This document shows, in pieces, positions 15,936-23,119 of a stretch of DNA of 37,206 nt. The stretch comes from Frankia sp. AgB1.9 (GTDB lineage: Bacteria; Actinomycetota; Actinomycetes; Frankiales; Frankiaceae), in NCBI RefSeq assembly GCF_016786355.1, contig NZ_JADWYX010000092.1, positions 1-37,206 on the forward strand, in the 5' to 3' direction. Each line of letters starts with the position of its first letter. Positions within the stretch are counted from its first letter, which is position 1. A program made the position numbers and the translations under genes. The notes beneath the pieces were generated by a model. It saw nothing but the letters and a program-made list of their open reading frames with translations, had not been told where the DNA came from and did no database searches.

Positions 15936-16898
15936 GTGCGGTTTGTCAAGGGGCAGGGGACCGGAAACGACTTCGTGATCGTGCCGGACCCGGACGGTGA
16001 GCTCGAGCTGACCCCGCAGCTGGTGCGGGCGCTGTGCGACCGGCGGTTCGGCATCGGCGCCGACGGCGTGCTGCGGGTCGTGCTCACCGCGGCCGAGCCG
16101 TCGGCCGCGGGGCTGGGGAACTCCTGGGCCGCAGATCTCCCGGGTGAGCGGCCCGCGTCCGCCGAAAGCCCCGCGAACCGATCGACGGGAGCCGGTGGCG
16201 CGGCCCGGTGGTTCATGGACTACCGCAACGCCGACGGTTCGATCGCCGAGATGTGCGGCAACGGCCTGCGCGTCTTCGGCCGCTACCTCGTCGACGCGGG
16301 CTACGAGCGGGCCGGGCTGATCCCGGTCGCGACGCGCGCGGGGGTTCGTCTGGCTGACGTTCCCAGCGAGGGCGACGTGACGGTCGAGATGGGGCCCCCG
16401 ACGATCGGCCCCCTCGGCGCGGAGCGCGTCTCCGTCGCCGGCCGGACCTTCCAGGCCACGAACGTCTCGATGGGCAACCCGCACGCGGTCTGCTTCGCCG
16501 ACGACCTCGCCGAGGCTGACCTGAACGCTCTCGACCTGACCCGGCTGCCCCAGGTCTCCCCGGAGGCCTACCCGACCGGCGCCAACGTCGAGATCGTCGT
16601 CGGTGCCCCGGATGCCGTGCGGATGCGGGTCTACGAGCGAGGGGTGGGCGAGACCTTGTCCTGCGGCACCGGGGCCTGCGCGGTGGCGGTCGCCGCGGCG
16701 ACCAGGGCCGGCCGGGGCCCCGGGACGGTGATCCCGGTCGACGTCCCCGGCGGCCGGGTCACGGTGCTGTGGGACAGCGACCAGGTCCGGCTACGCGGCC
16801 CGGCCGTCCTCGTCAGCGAGGGCCTGCTGCGTCCCGACTGGCTTGCCGCCGCCCGGGCACGCGCGGGGGAGCCTGCGCTGGCCGGTCGTCCCGCCTGA
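15936..16898 (+). CDS. dapF: Diaminopimelate epimerase
   Basis: Interconverts LL- and meso-diaminopimelate for peptidoglycan and lysine. Both catalytic cysteines are present: C107 in NADGSIAEMCGNGLRVF and C243 in SCGTGACAVAVAAA. MGNPHAVCF and GANVEIV are also conserved. At 320 residues it is somewhat long because of an Ala/Gly/Ser-rich insertion of about 35-40 residues (about 54-90) just before ARWFMDYRNADG. The GTG start has no clear ribosome site, but TACGAT ends 6 nt upstream, suggesting a leaderless message. Confidence 0.95.
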   Translation: MRFVKGQGTGNDFVIVPDPDGELELTPQLVRALCDRRFGIGADGVLRVVLTAAEPSAAGLGNSWAADLPGERPASAESPANRSTGAGGAARWFMDYRNADGSIAEMCGNGLRVFGRYLVDAGYERAGLIPVATRAGVRLADVPSEGDVTVEMGPPTIGPLGAERVSVAGRTFQATNVSMGNPHAVCFADDLAEADLNALDLTRLPQVSPEAYPTGANVEIVVGAPDAVRMRVYERGVGETLSCGTGACAVAVAAATRAGRGPGTVIPVDVPGGRVTVLWDSDQVRLRGPAVLVSEGLLRPDWLAAARARAGEPALAGRPA

Positions 16899-17237
16899 TG
16901 ATCCGCTCGGCCCAGGGCCGCTGCCCAGCCGTGACCGTGGCGCGGGCCGTGACCGTGGCGTGGTCCGAGAACCGAAAACCCGTCGCGGGGGTGGGCTGAG
17001 CGTGGCACGCTACCGGCACCGGCGATGTGCCGCATCTCCCGCTCCGGCGGGGTGCGAAACGCCGGGGCCGGGGAACCGCGGTGCAGGCGAGACAGACCGC
17101 GGGATCAAGGCCAGAGGGGAACAAGGCCCCAAAAGGGTCCTCGGCATCACCCGTCCCGGATGTACATCCCGGACAACTGGAGCGAACGGTCACCGCGTGG
17201 AATTCGCGTGCTGGTCCGTCGCGTTGGAACGGACGGT
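16899..17237. other. Gene-free dapF-hflX gap with an 18-bp tandem pair
   Basis: No convincing gene. GCCGTGACCGTGGCGCGG (16928-16945) is followed directly by a 17-of-18 identical copy (16946-16963). The hflX frame stays open upstream to about 17025, but the upstream part is not HflX-like. Confidence 0.6.
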
Positions 17238-18779
17238 ATGAGTCTTCCAGCTGAGTCCACTCCCAACAGCCCGGTCCGCCGACCCGCAGCCACGCGAGGC
17301 GACCGGAACCCTTCTGACGCGGTGGCCCGGGTGCTGGCCACCGACAGCGCTCTTGAAGACGCCGCGGACAGTGGCGAGATCACTTTCACGGGCCTTGGCT
17401 TCTACGACGACGCGGGCGACGAGCTGGCGGTCGAGGAGCGCGGCGCACTGCGCCGGATGCAGGGGCTTGCCACCGAGCTCACCGACGTCACCGAGGTCGA
17501 GTACCGGCAGCTGCGGCTGGAGCGGGTCGTCCTGATCGGGGTCTGGACGGCCGGCACGATCGTCGACGCCCAGACGTCGATGGCCGAGCTCGCCGCGCTT
17601 GCCGAGACGGCGGGCTCCGTCGTGCTCGACGCGCTGGTCCAGCGCCGGGACAAGCCGGACACCGCGACCTACGTCGGCTCCGGCAAGGCCAAGGAGCTGG
17701 CCGAGGTCGTCCGCACGGTCGGCGCCGACACGGTGGTCTGCGACGGTGAGCTCACTCCCGGCCAGCTGCGCCAGCTGGAGGAGGTCGTCAAGGTCAAGGT
17801 CATCGACCGGACCGCGCTGATCCTGGACATCTTCGCTCAGCACGCCACGTCCAAGGAGGGCAAGGCGCAGGTCGAGCTGGCGCAGCTGCAGTACATGCTG
17901 CCGCGCCTGCGCGGCTGGGGTGAGTCGATGTCCCGGCAGGCGGCCTCCGGCGGGCGTGCGCCCATCGGTACCCGCGGCCCTGGTGAGACGAAGATCGAGA
18001 CGGACCGCCGCCGGCTGCGCGCCCGGATCGCCAAGCTGCGCCGGGAACTGCGCGAGATGGAGACCGTCCGCGAGACGAAGCGCTCGTCCCGTAAGCGCGG
18101 CGAGGTGCCGTCGGTCGCCATCGCGGGCTACACCAACGCGGGCAAGTCCTCGCTGCTCAACCGGCTGACCGGCGCGGGCGTGCTGGTCGAGGACGCCCTG
18201 TTCGCCACGCTGGACCCGACGGTTCGCCGCGCGACCCTGCCCGACGGCCGCGCGTTCACGCTGACCGACACGGTCGGCTTCGTTCGCCACCTGCCGCACC
18301 AGATCGTCGAGGCGTTCCGCTCCACGCTGGAGGAGGTCGCCGACGCGGACCTCATCCTGCACGTGGTCGACGGCTCGCACGCCGACCCGGTCGGGCAGCT
18401 CTCGGCGGTGCGCGAGGTGCTGAACGACATCGACGCCGGCAACGTGCCCGAGCTGGTCATCGTCAACAAGACCGACATCGCCGACAAGACGACGGTGGCG
18501 GCGATCAGGCGGATCGCTCCGGACGCGGTCTGCGTCTCGGCCAGGACCGGGGCGGGGATCGCCGAGCTGGTCGAGGCCCTCGCGACCCGCGTCCCGCACC
18601 CGCAGGTCGAGGTCGACGTCGTCGTCCCCTACAACCGGGGCGACCTGGTCGCCCGCGTCCACGAGTCCGGCGAGGTCCTCCACCAGGGGCACAACGCCAC
18701 CGGCACGGAGCTGCGCGCCCGCGTCTCCGCCGCCCTCGCCGCCGAGCTGGGCGAATACCGCGCGCCAGTGCGGGTCTGA
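17238..18779 (+). CDS. hflX: GTPase HflX
   Basis: A 513-residue ribosome-associated GTPase that splits stalled or stressed ribosomes. The N-terminal HflX domain includes SGKAKELAEVVRTVGADTVVCDGELTPGQ. A linker helix with PGETKIETDRRR follows. The G domain has G1 GYTNAGKSS (from residue 297), the G2 threonine in the FATLDPTVRR region, G3 DTVGF, and G4 NKTD. The ATG at 17238 has GGAACGGA just upstream. An unstructured N-terminal stretch of about 45 residues precedes the conserved part. Transcription ends at the hairpin 18792-18841. Confidence 0.94.
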   Translation: MSLPAESTPNSPVRRPAATRGDRNPSDAVARVLATDSALEDAADSGEITFTGLGFYDDAGDELAVEERGALRRMQGLATELTDVTEVEYRQLRLERVVLIGVWTAGTIVDAQTSMAELAALAETAGSVVLDALVQRRDKPDTATYVGSGKAKELAEVVRTVGADTVVCDGELTPGQLRQLEEVVKVKVIDRTALILDIFAQHATSKEGKAQVELAQLQYMLPRLRGWGESMSRQAASGGRAPIGTRGPGETKIETDRRRLRARIAKLRRELREMETVRETKRSSRKRGEVPSVAIAGYTNAGKSSLLNRLTGAGVLVEDALFATLDPTVRRATLPDGRAFTLTDTVGFVRHLPHQIVEAFRSTLEEVADADLILHVVDGSHADPVGQLSAVREVLNDIDAGNVPELVIVNKTDIADKTTVAAIRRIAPDAVCVSARTGAGIAELVEALATRVPHPQVEVDVVVPYNRGDLVARVHESGEVLHQGHNATGTELRARVSAALAAELGEYRAPVRV

Positions 18780-18791
18780 TTCGATCGCGCC

Positions 18792-18841
18792 GAAACCGGC
18801 CCCGCTGGTCCGCCTCTCGGTGGACGGGCGGGGCCTGTTTC
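18792..18841. terminator. Bidirectional terminator between hflX and the ATPase gene
   Basis: Arms GAAACCGGCCCCGC (18792-18805) and GCGGGGCCTGTTTC (18828-18841) pair at 13 of 14 positions. The loop folds again through GTCCGCC and GGTGGAC. A-rich and T-rich edges on both sides suit termination of both convergent genes. Confidence 0.85.
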
Positions 18842-18889
18842 CGTGCACGTCCTGACTGGCTCGCCGCCCGGTAGAACGACGCGAACCCG

Positions 18890-20164
18890 TCAGAGGTCTG
18901 CCTGCGCCGTCCAGAGCGCCGAGATCGGGACGGCGCGCAGCCGTGGGCCGAAGCGCAGGACCTCGGAACCGGCGTAGAGGACGTATCCGGCGTGGAAGCG
19001 GTCGCCGATCTGGTCGGCAAGCCGGCGCAGTCCACGGAAGTCGTCCGTGCGCACCGTCTCGGCCGCCTTCACCTCGACCCCGACGATCTCGCCGGACGTC
19101 CGCTCCAGCACCGCGTCGACCTCGTTGCCGTCGCGGTCCCGGTAGTGGAAGAGCGAGACCGGCTCCTGGGCCCAGGTAAGCTGCCGGGCCAGCTCACCCA
19201 GGACGAAGTTCTCGATCAGCGGCCCTACGTTCGCCGTCGGGTGAGACGCCCGCCGCGGCGACATACCTGTCAGGTGCCCCGCGAGGCCGGAGTCGACGAA
19301 TATGATCTTTGGCGTCGCGACAGCCCGGGTGGTCAGGTTGTTGGACCAGGCCGGAATCCGCTGGACGACGTAGGAGAGTTCCAGGGCGGCGAGGTGCCTG
19401 CGGACGGTGGTAGCCGGCACTGCGAGGTCGTTACTGAGCCGGTTCGGAACGAGAAGACCACCCGCCGTCGCCGCCAGCGCCTGAACAAGCTGCCGCAACT
19501 CCGCCGTTCGCTCGATCTCGGATATCTGGCGAATATCCCGTTCGATGAGGTCCGAGATGTACGACTCGAAGAACCGGGCTCGCCGACGCAGATCCTCGCG
19601 GCGCACGGCCTCGGGGTAGCCCCCGCGCAGCGCACGTTCGACGTAGTCGTTCCGATCGAGGGCGCCCTGGGCCAGCCGCGGCTCGTCCCGCGCGAAGACG
19701 GCATCGACGAACGCGTCTGGGCCGCCATCGATCTCACCCTGGGCAAGCGGCCAGAGCTCCACGGTCTCCGAGCGGCCCGGCAGGATGTCCGGAATGCCCT
19801 TCATCCCCCACAGGCGCGCGGAACCGGTGAGCAGGTACCGCCCTGGACGGGGGTCTCGATCTACCTTCGACTTGATCGCGAGTAGGAGATCCGGGGCTCG
19901 CTGGATCTCATCGATCATCAACAACGCGTCCGCGTTGACGAAGCCAGCAGGATCCGCCAGGGCCGCGGCCCGCACCGCGTCATCGTCCAGGTAGTAGGTT
20001 TTCGCCTCGCCGTGTGCGTCGACGGCGAGACGCGCGAGCGTGCTCTTTCCGACCTGGCGCGCGCCGTTCACGACGACGACCCGCGTATCCGCCAGCGCGG
20101 CGGACACCAACGCCTCCGCGTGCCGTGGGAAGAGCTCAAGTCTCAGCTGCGACACCGTCACCAC
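18890..20164 (-). CDS. AAA ATPase with DUF4143 C-terminal domain
   Basis: A 424-residue protein of the widespread AAA_14/DUF4143 type. The N-terminal ATPase has Walker A GARQVGKS (34-41) and Walker B LLMIDEIQ (Asp85-Glu86), plus the sensor-like YLLTGSARL. The C-terminal DUF4143 part contains FHYRDRDGNEVDAVLE followed by VGVEVKAA, a D-(E)xK pattern like PD-(D/E)XK nucleases. The family is often accessory and its biological role is unsettled. The GTG start at 20164 follows a GGA-containing site. It lies downstream of lexA on the same strand, separated by the lexA terminator and a triplicated repeat. Confidence 0.88.
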   Translation of the reverse strand: MVTVSQLRLELFPRHAEALVSAALADTRVVVVNGARQVGKSTLARLAVDAHGEAKTYYLDDDAVRAAALADPAGFVNADALLMIDEIQRAPDLLLAIKSKVDRDPRPGRYLLTGSARLWGMKGIPDILPGRSETVELWPLAQGEIDGGPDAFVDAVFARDEPRLAQGALDRNDYVERALRGGYPEAVRREDLRRRARFFESYISDLIERDIRQISEIERTAELRQLVQALAATAGGLLVPNRLSNDLAVPATTVRRHLAALELSYVVQRIPAWSNNLTTRAVATPKIIFVDSGLAGHLTGMSPRRASHPTANVGPLIENFVLGELARQLTWAQEPVSLFHYRDRDGNEVDAVLERTSGEIVGVEVKAAETVRTDDFRGLRRLADQIGDRFHAGYVLYAGSEVLRFGPRLRAVPISALWTAQADL

Positions 20165-20201
20165 CGCCGTCCTTCGCCACCAGGCCGCCGGTCGATTGTC
20201 T

Positions 20202-20271
20202 CATGATCGACGGTCGATCTGCCGCCATGATCACGGTCGATCTGCCGTCATGATCACGGTCGGTCTGCCGG
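20202..20271. repeat. Three tandem 23-24-bp repeats upstream of the ATPase gene
   Basis: CATGATC(G)ACGGTC(G/G)ATCTGCCG units at 20202-20225 (24 bp), 20226-20248 and 20249-20271 (23 bp each). The first contains the dyad GATCGACGGTCGATC. They end 38 bp before the ATPase start codon, so they could be operator sites. Confidence 0.85.
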
Positions 20272-20306
20272 GCGGAACGCGGTGGATCCGGTGCGCCGTT
20301 CGGGCG

Positions 20307-20354
20307 GGTGGAGCGTCCGGTCGCGCGTGCCAGCGCTGTTCCGGACGCTCCACC
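20307..20354 (-). terminator. lexA terminator hairpin
   Basis: GGTGGAGCGTCCGG (20307-20320) and CCGGACGCTCCACC (20341-20354) are perfect 14-bp arms around a 20-nt loop. They begin 15 nt beyond the lexA stop. There is no U tract, as is common in high-GC actinobacteria. Confidence 0.8.
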
Positions 20355-20369
20355 GCGCCTCAGCCAGGT

Positions 20370-21206
20370 CTAGACCCGCCGCATGACCGCGACGACGCGG
20401 CCGAGGATGGTGGCGTCGTCACCGGCGATGTCGTGGAACGCGGGATTCTCGGGCTGCAGCCAGACATGGCCGTCGTCGTGGCGGCGGAACCGCTTGACGG
20501 TCGCCTCGCCGTCGATCATCGCGGCGACGATCTCGCCGTTCTCGGCCACCGGCTGCTGCCGGACGGCGACCAGGTCCCCGTCGCAGATCGCAGCGTTGAT
20601 CATCGACTCGCCGACGACCCGCAGCAGGAACAGGGTGCCCTCGCCCACGATCTCCCGGGGCAGTGGCAGCACGTCCTCGACGGCCTGCTCGGCCAGGATC
20701 GGCCCACCGGCCGCGATCCGGCCGACCAGCGGCAGGTAGGCGGTGGCCGCCGCCAGCTGGGTGTTCTGGTCGTCATCCGCGTGCAGGTCATCGTCCGGAC
20801 CGAGGGTGTGCACCCGCAGCGGCGTCCGGCCCTTGCCCGCGGCGAGGGCCGGCCGGGTCTTCGGGAGCGGCCGGATCGGCGGCTCGCCCTCGGAGGTGAC
20901 CACCTCGATCGCCCGCGGCCGGTTCGGGTCCCGGCGCAGGAAACCCTTGTCCTCCAGCATCTTCAACTGGTGCGCGACGCTGGAGGTGCTGGTCAGCCCG
21001 ACTGCTTCGCCGATCTCCCGGACGCTCGGCGGGTAGCCGCGACGCTCGACGGCGTCACGGATCACCTCGAGGACCTTCCGTTGCCGGGTCGTGAGACCCT
21101 GCTCGTCGACGGGCCCGTCGGGGAAGTCGCGCACGGTCCCACCGGCTTCGCCGCGGCCGGCGGACGGGCGACCGGCCCTGCGCGGTCCCCTTCCCTGCGT
21201 GGTCAT
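20370..21206 (-). CDS. lexA: SOS repressor LexA
   Basis: Represses DNA-damage genes and inactivates itself when RecA filaments stimulate self-cleavage. The N-terminal winged helix (about residues 37-100: TTRQRKVLEVIRDAVERRGYPPSVREIGEAVGLTSTSSV) is standard. The cleavage site is Ala166-Gly167 (GRIAAGGPI), with catalytic Ser201 (GESMINA) and Lys238 (ATVKRF). At 278 residues it is longer than most, owing to a Gly/Arg-rich N-terminal tail of about 35 residues and a 40-residue linker. The ATG has AGGAG about 10 nt upstream. Two LexA-box-like palindromes lie 426-496 bp upstream. Confidence 0.97.
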   Translation of the reverse strand: MTTQGRGPRRAGRPSAGRGEAGGTVRDFPDGPVDEQGLTTRQRKVLEVIRDAVERRGYPPSVREIGEAVGLTSTSSVAHQLKMLEDKGFLRRDPNRPRAIEVVTSEGEPPIRPLPKTRPALAAGKGRTPLRVHTLGPDDDLHADDDQNTQLAAATAYLPLVGRIAAGGPILAEQAVEDVLPLPREIVGEGTLFLLRVVGESMINAAICDGDLVAVRQQPVAENGEIVAAMIDGEATVKRFRRHDDGHVWLQPENPAFHDIAGDDATILGRVVAVMRRV

Positions 21207-21467
21207 GGCGTAAGCACTCCTAGCCTCGAGGTCATGGCGACCGTTCTCCTTCGTCGAGCTCGTCGAGCGAGGCTCGACATCGGGGGACCCGGAGCGCCTC
21301 CCGGCGTGTCCGGATCGAACGCCCGACGGGCCGGCCCATCGGCACCGAGGCCGGCGAGCCCGACCAGAACGGGCGCCTCAGGTTTCGGCGCCGCAGCCCG
21401 ACCACGTCGCCCCACTGGACCCGACGTCCGGAGACGCCTGCGCCGGGACTCCCGTCACCGGGACCCC

Positions 21468-21499
21468 CGCCGTTCAGGGATCCCGCCGTTCAGGGATCC
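21468..21499. repeat. 16-bp perfect tandem duplication in the lexA leader
   Basis: CGCCGTTCAGGGATCC occurs twice without a gap (21468-21483, 21484-21499). It is flanked by looser GGGACCCCC/CGGGGGACTCCC variants from about 21450 to 21545, able to form several alternative hairpins. Confidence 0.8.
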
Positions 21500-21631
21500 C
21501 CGCTCTGCGGGGGACTCCCGCGGTTCGGGGACCCCGACGTTTGGGAGACATCTGGGTGAAGCTGGGCGTGTGGATGAAGCTGCGCGCGTCATGCCTGATC
21601 GTGATGACCGTAGCCGGACGACGACGGAATC

Positions 21632-21647
21632 TCAAACACGCGTTCGA
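21632..21647 (-). promoter_or_regulatory. LexA box, lexA/ChiZ-like intergenic, site 1
   Basis: On the minus strand TCGAACGCGTGTTTGA, one base away from TCGAAC-N4-GTTCGA, the mycobacterial SOS box. It is 426 bp upstream of lexA and 222 bp upstream of the divergent gene. Confidence 0.72.
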
Positions 21648-21686
21648 GCGTGTCCGGGTAGCTTGCCGGGCTTATGCGTGTAAGAA

Positions 21687-21702
21687 TCGACCATCAGTTC
21701 GA
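21687..21702 (+). promoter_or_regulatory. LexA box, lexA/ChiZ-like intergenic, site 2
   Basis: TCGACCATCAGTTCGA, also one base from the perfect TCGAAC-N4-GTTCGA palindrome, lies 55 bp from site 1. Paired sites between lexA and the divergent gene resemble the arrangement I recall in mycobacteria. Confidence 0.6.
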
Positions 21703-21868
21703 ATGACACCCTGCCCCAGTACCGGCCACCGTCGCATGTTGACCTTGAGTTAGCGTCGTCGGTGGTCCGCGATGTCTGCCCGGGGAACATCTCCCCGGAC
21801 CCCCGAGTTGGTTGAGCTTCGCTCGACGAGCGCAGCCGGGTCGCTGGCCCGGCCGCTAGGAGGTTGGC

Positions 21869-22222
21869 GTGACGAACCCGCGTGGGGCCACGACGATCCC
21901 GGGGCGCCCGGCCCCGGTAGGTCCCGACGGTGCCCAAGTGATCACTCTTCCCGTGCCGACGCGCCGGCGCCCTGGGCGCGCGGCTGCGCCCGCGGCCCCG
22001 GTGCAGAGCCCGCTGGCGCGGGCGGCGGCGGCCGAGCACCCTGTCGCCGGTGTCCGGCCGGCGCGCGACCGGACCCGTCACGGGTCCCAGGCGGCGCCCG
22101 CGCTGCGGCTTACCGCCCGCGGCCGCGTCGTGGCCGCCTTCGTGATGGGCCTGGCGCTCTGGGGTGCCGCGAGTGGCGTCTGGCTCGGCGTGACCTGGCT
22201 CCTCGCCACTACCGGCCACTGA
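21869..22222 (+). CDS. Small single-pass membrane protein, ChiZ/Rv2719c-like but without LysM
   Basis: A 117-residue protein divergent from lexA. About 85 residues are Pro/Ala/Arg-rich and probably disordered. One transmembrane helix follows (VVAAFVMGLALWGAASGVWLGVTWLL) and then a short LATTGH tail. In mycobacteria this place holds Rv2719c (ChiZ), which has a disordered N-terminus, one helix and a C-terminal LysM domain and is DNA-damage induced. The LysM part is absent here; the TGA comes directly after the helix. GTG start with AGGAGG 5 nt upstream, a very good site, so the gene is probably real. Function unknown; a division or envelope role is inferred from position only. Confidence 0.7.
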   Translation: MTNPRGATTIPGRPAPVGPDGAQVITLPVPTRRRPGRAAAPAAPVQSPLARAAAAEHPVAGVRPARDRTRHGSQAAPALRLTARGRVVAAFVMGLALWGAASGVWLGVTWLLATTGH

Positions 22223-22306
22223 CCCAGGCGTTTCGCGGCCTCCGTCCAGGCCGGGTGCCGGACCCGGATGGCGATCTTCTGGCGGTACTGGGCTGCCGGT
22301 CGACCA

Positions 22307-22439
22307 TGATCGCGAACTTGGTATGAAGTCTGGCGATCGATGTGCGATTGGCGCTCTCTCTTGATGAGTGGTGCGCGGTCGCGGCGTCCGCGGTCGAGGG
22401 CTGGCCGCCAGTGATCGCCAGTTGGGCATGGGATCTGGC
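22307..22439. repeat. Diverged direct repeat pair
   Basis: TGATCGCGAACTTGGTATGA... (22307-22334) and TGATCGCCAGTTGGGCATGG... (22412-22439) share about 19 of 28 positions, including TGATCGC at the start and TCTGGC at the end. They share only the TGATCGC opening with the 75-bp family. Confidence 0.45.
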
Positions 22440-22622
22440 CTTGGCGGATGATCCATAGGTGAACGGGTGATCCATGCGGCGGCCCTGGGTCGTTTACTGT
22501 CGCGCCAGTCGCCCGCCGGGCCTGGTCATACCCCTCCGTCGCGGCTGCCCACCGGCGCCGAACCGAGACAGAGCCTTCCCCGCGGATCGGGGGGCGTGCC
22601 GGCGCTCGCCTATTCGTGCTGG

Positions 22623-22697
22623 TGATCGCGGTTTTGGCCCTCAGGTGATCGCAGAAACGGCCTGGTCACGACCAGGGGAGGGCCAAAACAGCGATCA
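22623..22697. repeat. 75-bp palindromic dispersed repeat, copy 2 (best preserved)
   Basis: Left arm TGATCGCGGTTTTGGCCCTC (22623-22642) and right arm GAGGGCCAAAACAGCGATCA (22678-22697) pair at 19 of 20. The 35-nt centre (22643-22677) contains CCTGGTC-AC-GACCAGG, a second hairpin. It sits in gene-free DNA upstream of nrdR. Confidence 0.92.
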
Positions 22698-22780
22698 AGG
22701 ACCGGCCGCGGGGTCTGAAGGGGCGCGACCCACTGTGCCAAGGGTGGCCACCACCGCCGCTGTGCAGATCACGGCCATGT

Positions 22781-22806
22781 GGATCTTCGCTTAGCCCCGA
22801 AGATCC
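22781..22806. terminator. Inverted repeat, possible terminator
   Basis: GGATCTTCG (22781-22789) and CGAAGATCC (22798-22806) form a perfect 9-bp stem with an 8-nt loop. No gene ends close by, so the role is uncertain. Confidence 0.35.
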
Positions 22807-23073
22807 GCGGGATGCGGTCTAGCTGTCGAGCGGTGATGGTGATCGCGGATAGGGCCCGTGAGTGGTGGTCCTCGTGCCGGCTCCGGCGGCTGGGATCGGA
22901 ACGGGATCGCAGACCTCGGCCGACCTGCGTGTCGTCGCCTCCGTCCTGACCTGCGAGGACGGGGTGAAGGCGCGCTCTCGAAGCAGGTTGCGCCCGGCGT
23001 GTCCGGCGGCGGTGGATTCCGACACGCGAGGGGGGCATGCACACCGGCGATCCGGGCATGCGCTAGTCTGGCG

Positions 23074-23119
23074 ACACAACATCTTGTAGTTACACACCTG
23101 TAAGTCATCCACTGGTAGT
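23074..23119 (+). promoter_or_regulatory. Candidate NrdR boxes upstream of nrdR-nrdJ
   Basis: ACACAACATCTTGTAG (23074-23089) agrees with the NrdR-box pattern (acaCwAtATaTwGtgt) at about 12 of 16 positions. A weaker copy ending CACTGGTAGT lies 29 bp further (to 23119). Between them is the dyad TTACA-CACC-TGTAA. Tandem boxes near the ribonucleotide reductase promoter would give autoregulation by NrdR. Confidence 0.55.

Larger units (their letters stand above)
21207..21868. promoter_or_regulatory. lexA divergent intergenic region and repeat-rich leader
   Basis: A 662-bp gap between the divergent starts of lexA and the small membrane protein. It holds two LexA-box-like palindromes (21632-21702), a GC-rich repeat cluster (21450-21545) on the lexA side, and a GGGG-hairpin element (21780-21838) on the other. 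If lexA is transcribed from the boxes, its leader is about 400 nt. Confidence 0.6.

Noticed and set aside
17190..18848. A 552-codon antisense frame opposite hflX
   Set aside because: Shadow of HflX, whose GTPase motifs are all intact on the plus strand.
22474..22794. A 106-codon frame running through copy 2 of the palindrome
   Set aside because: It crosses the inverted repeat, lacks a ribosome site and has no protein-like conservation pattern.
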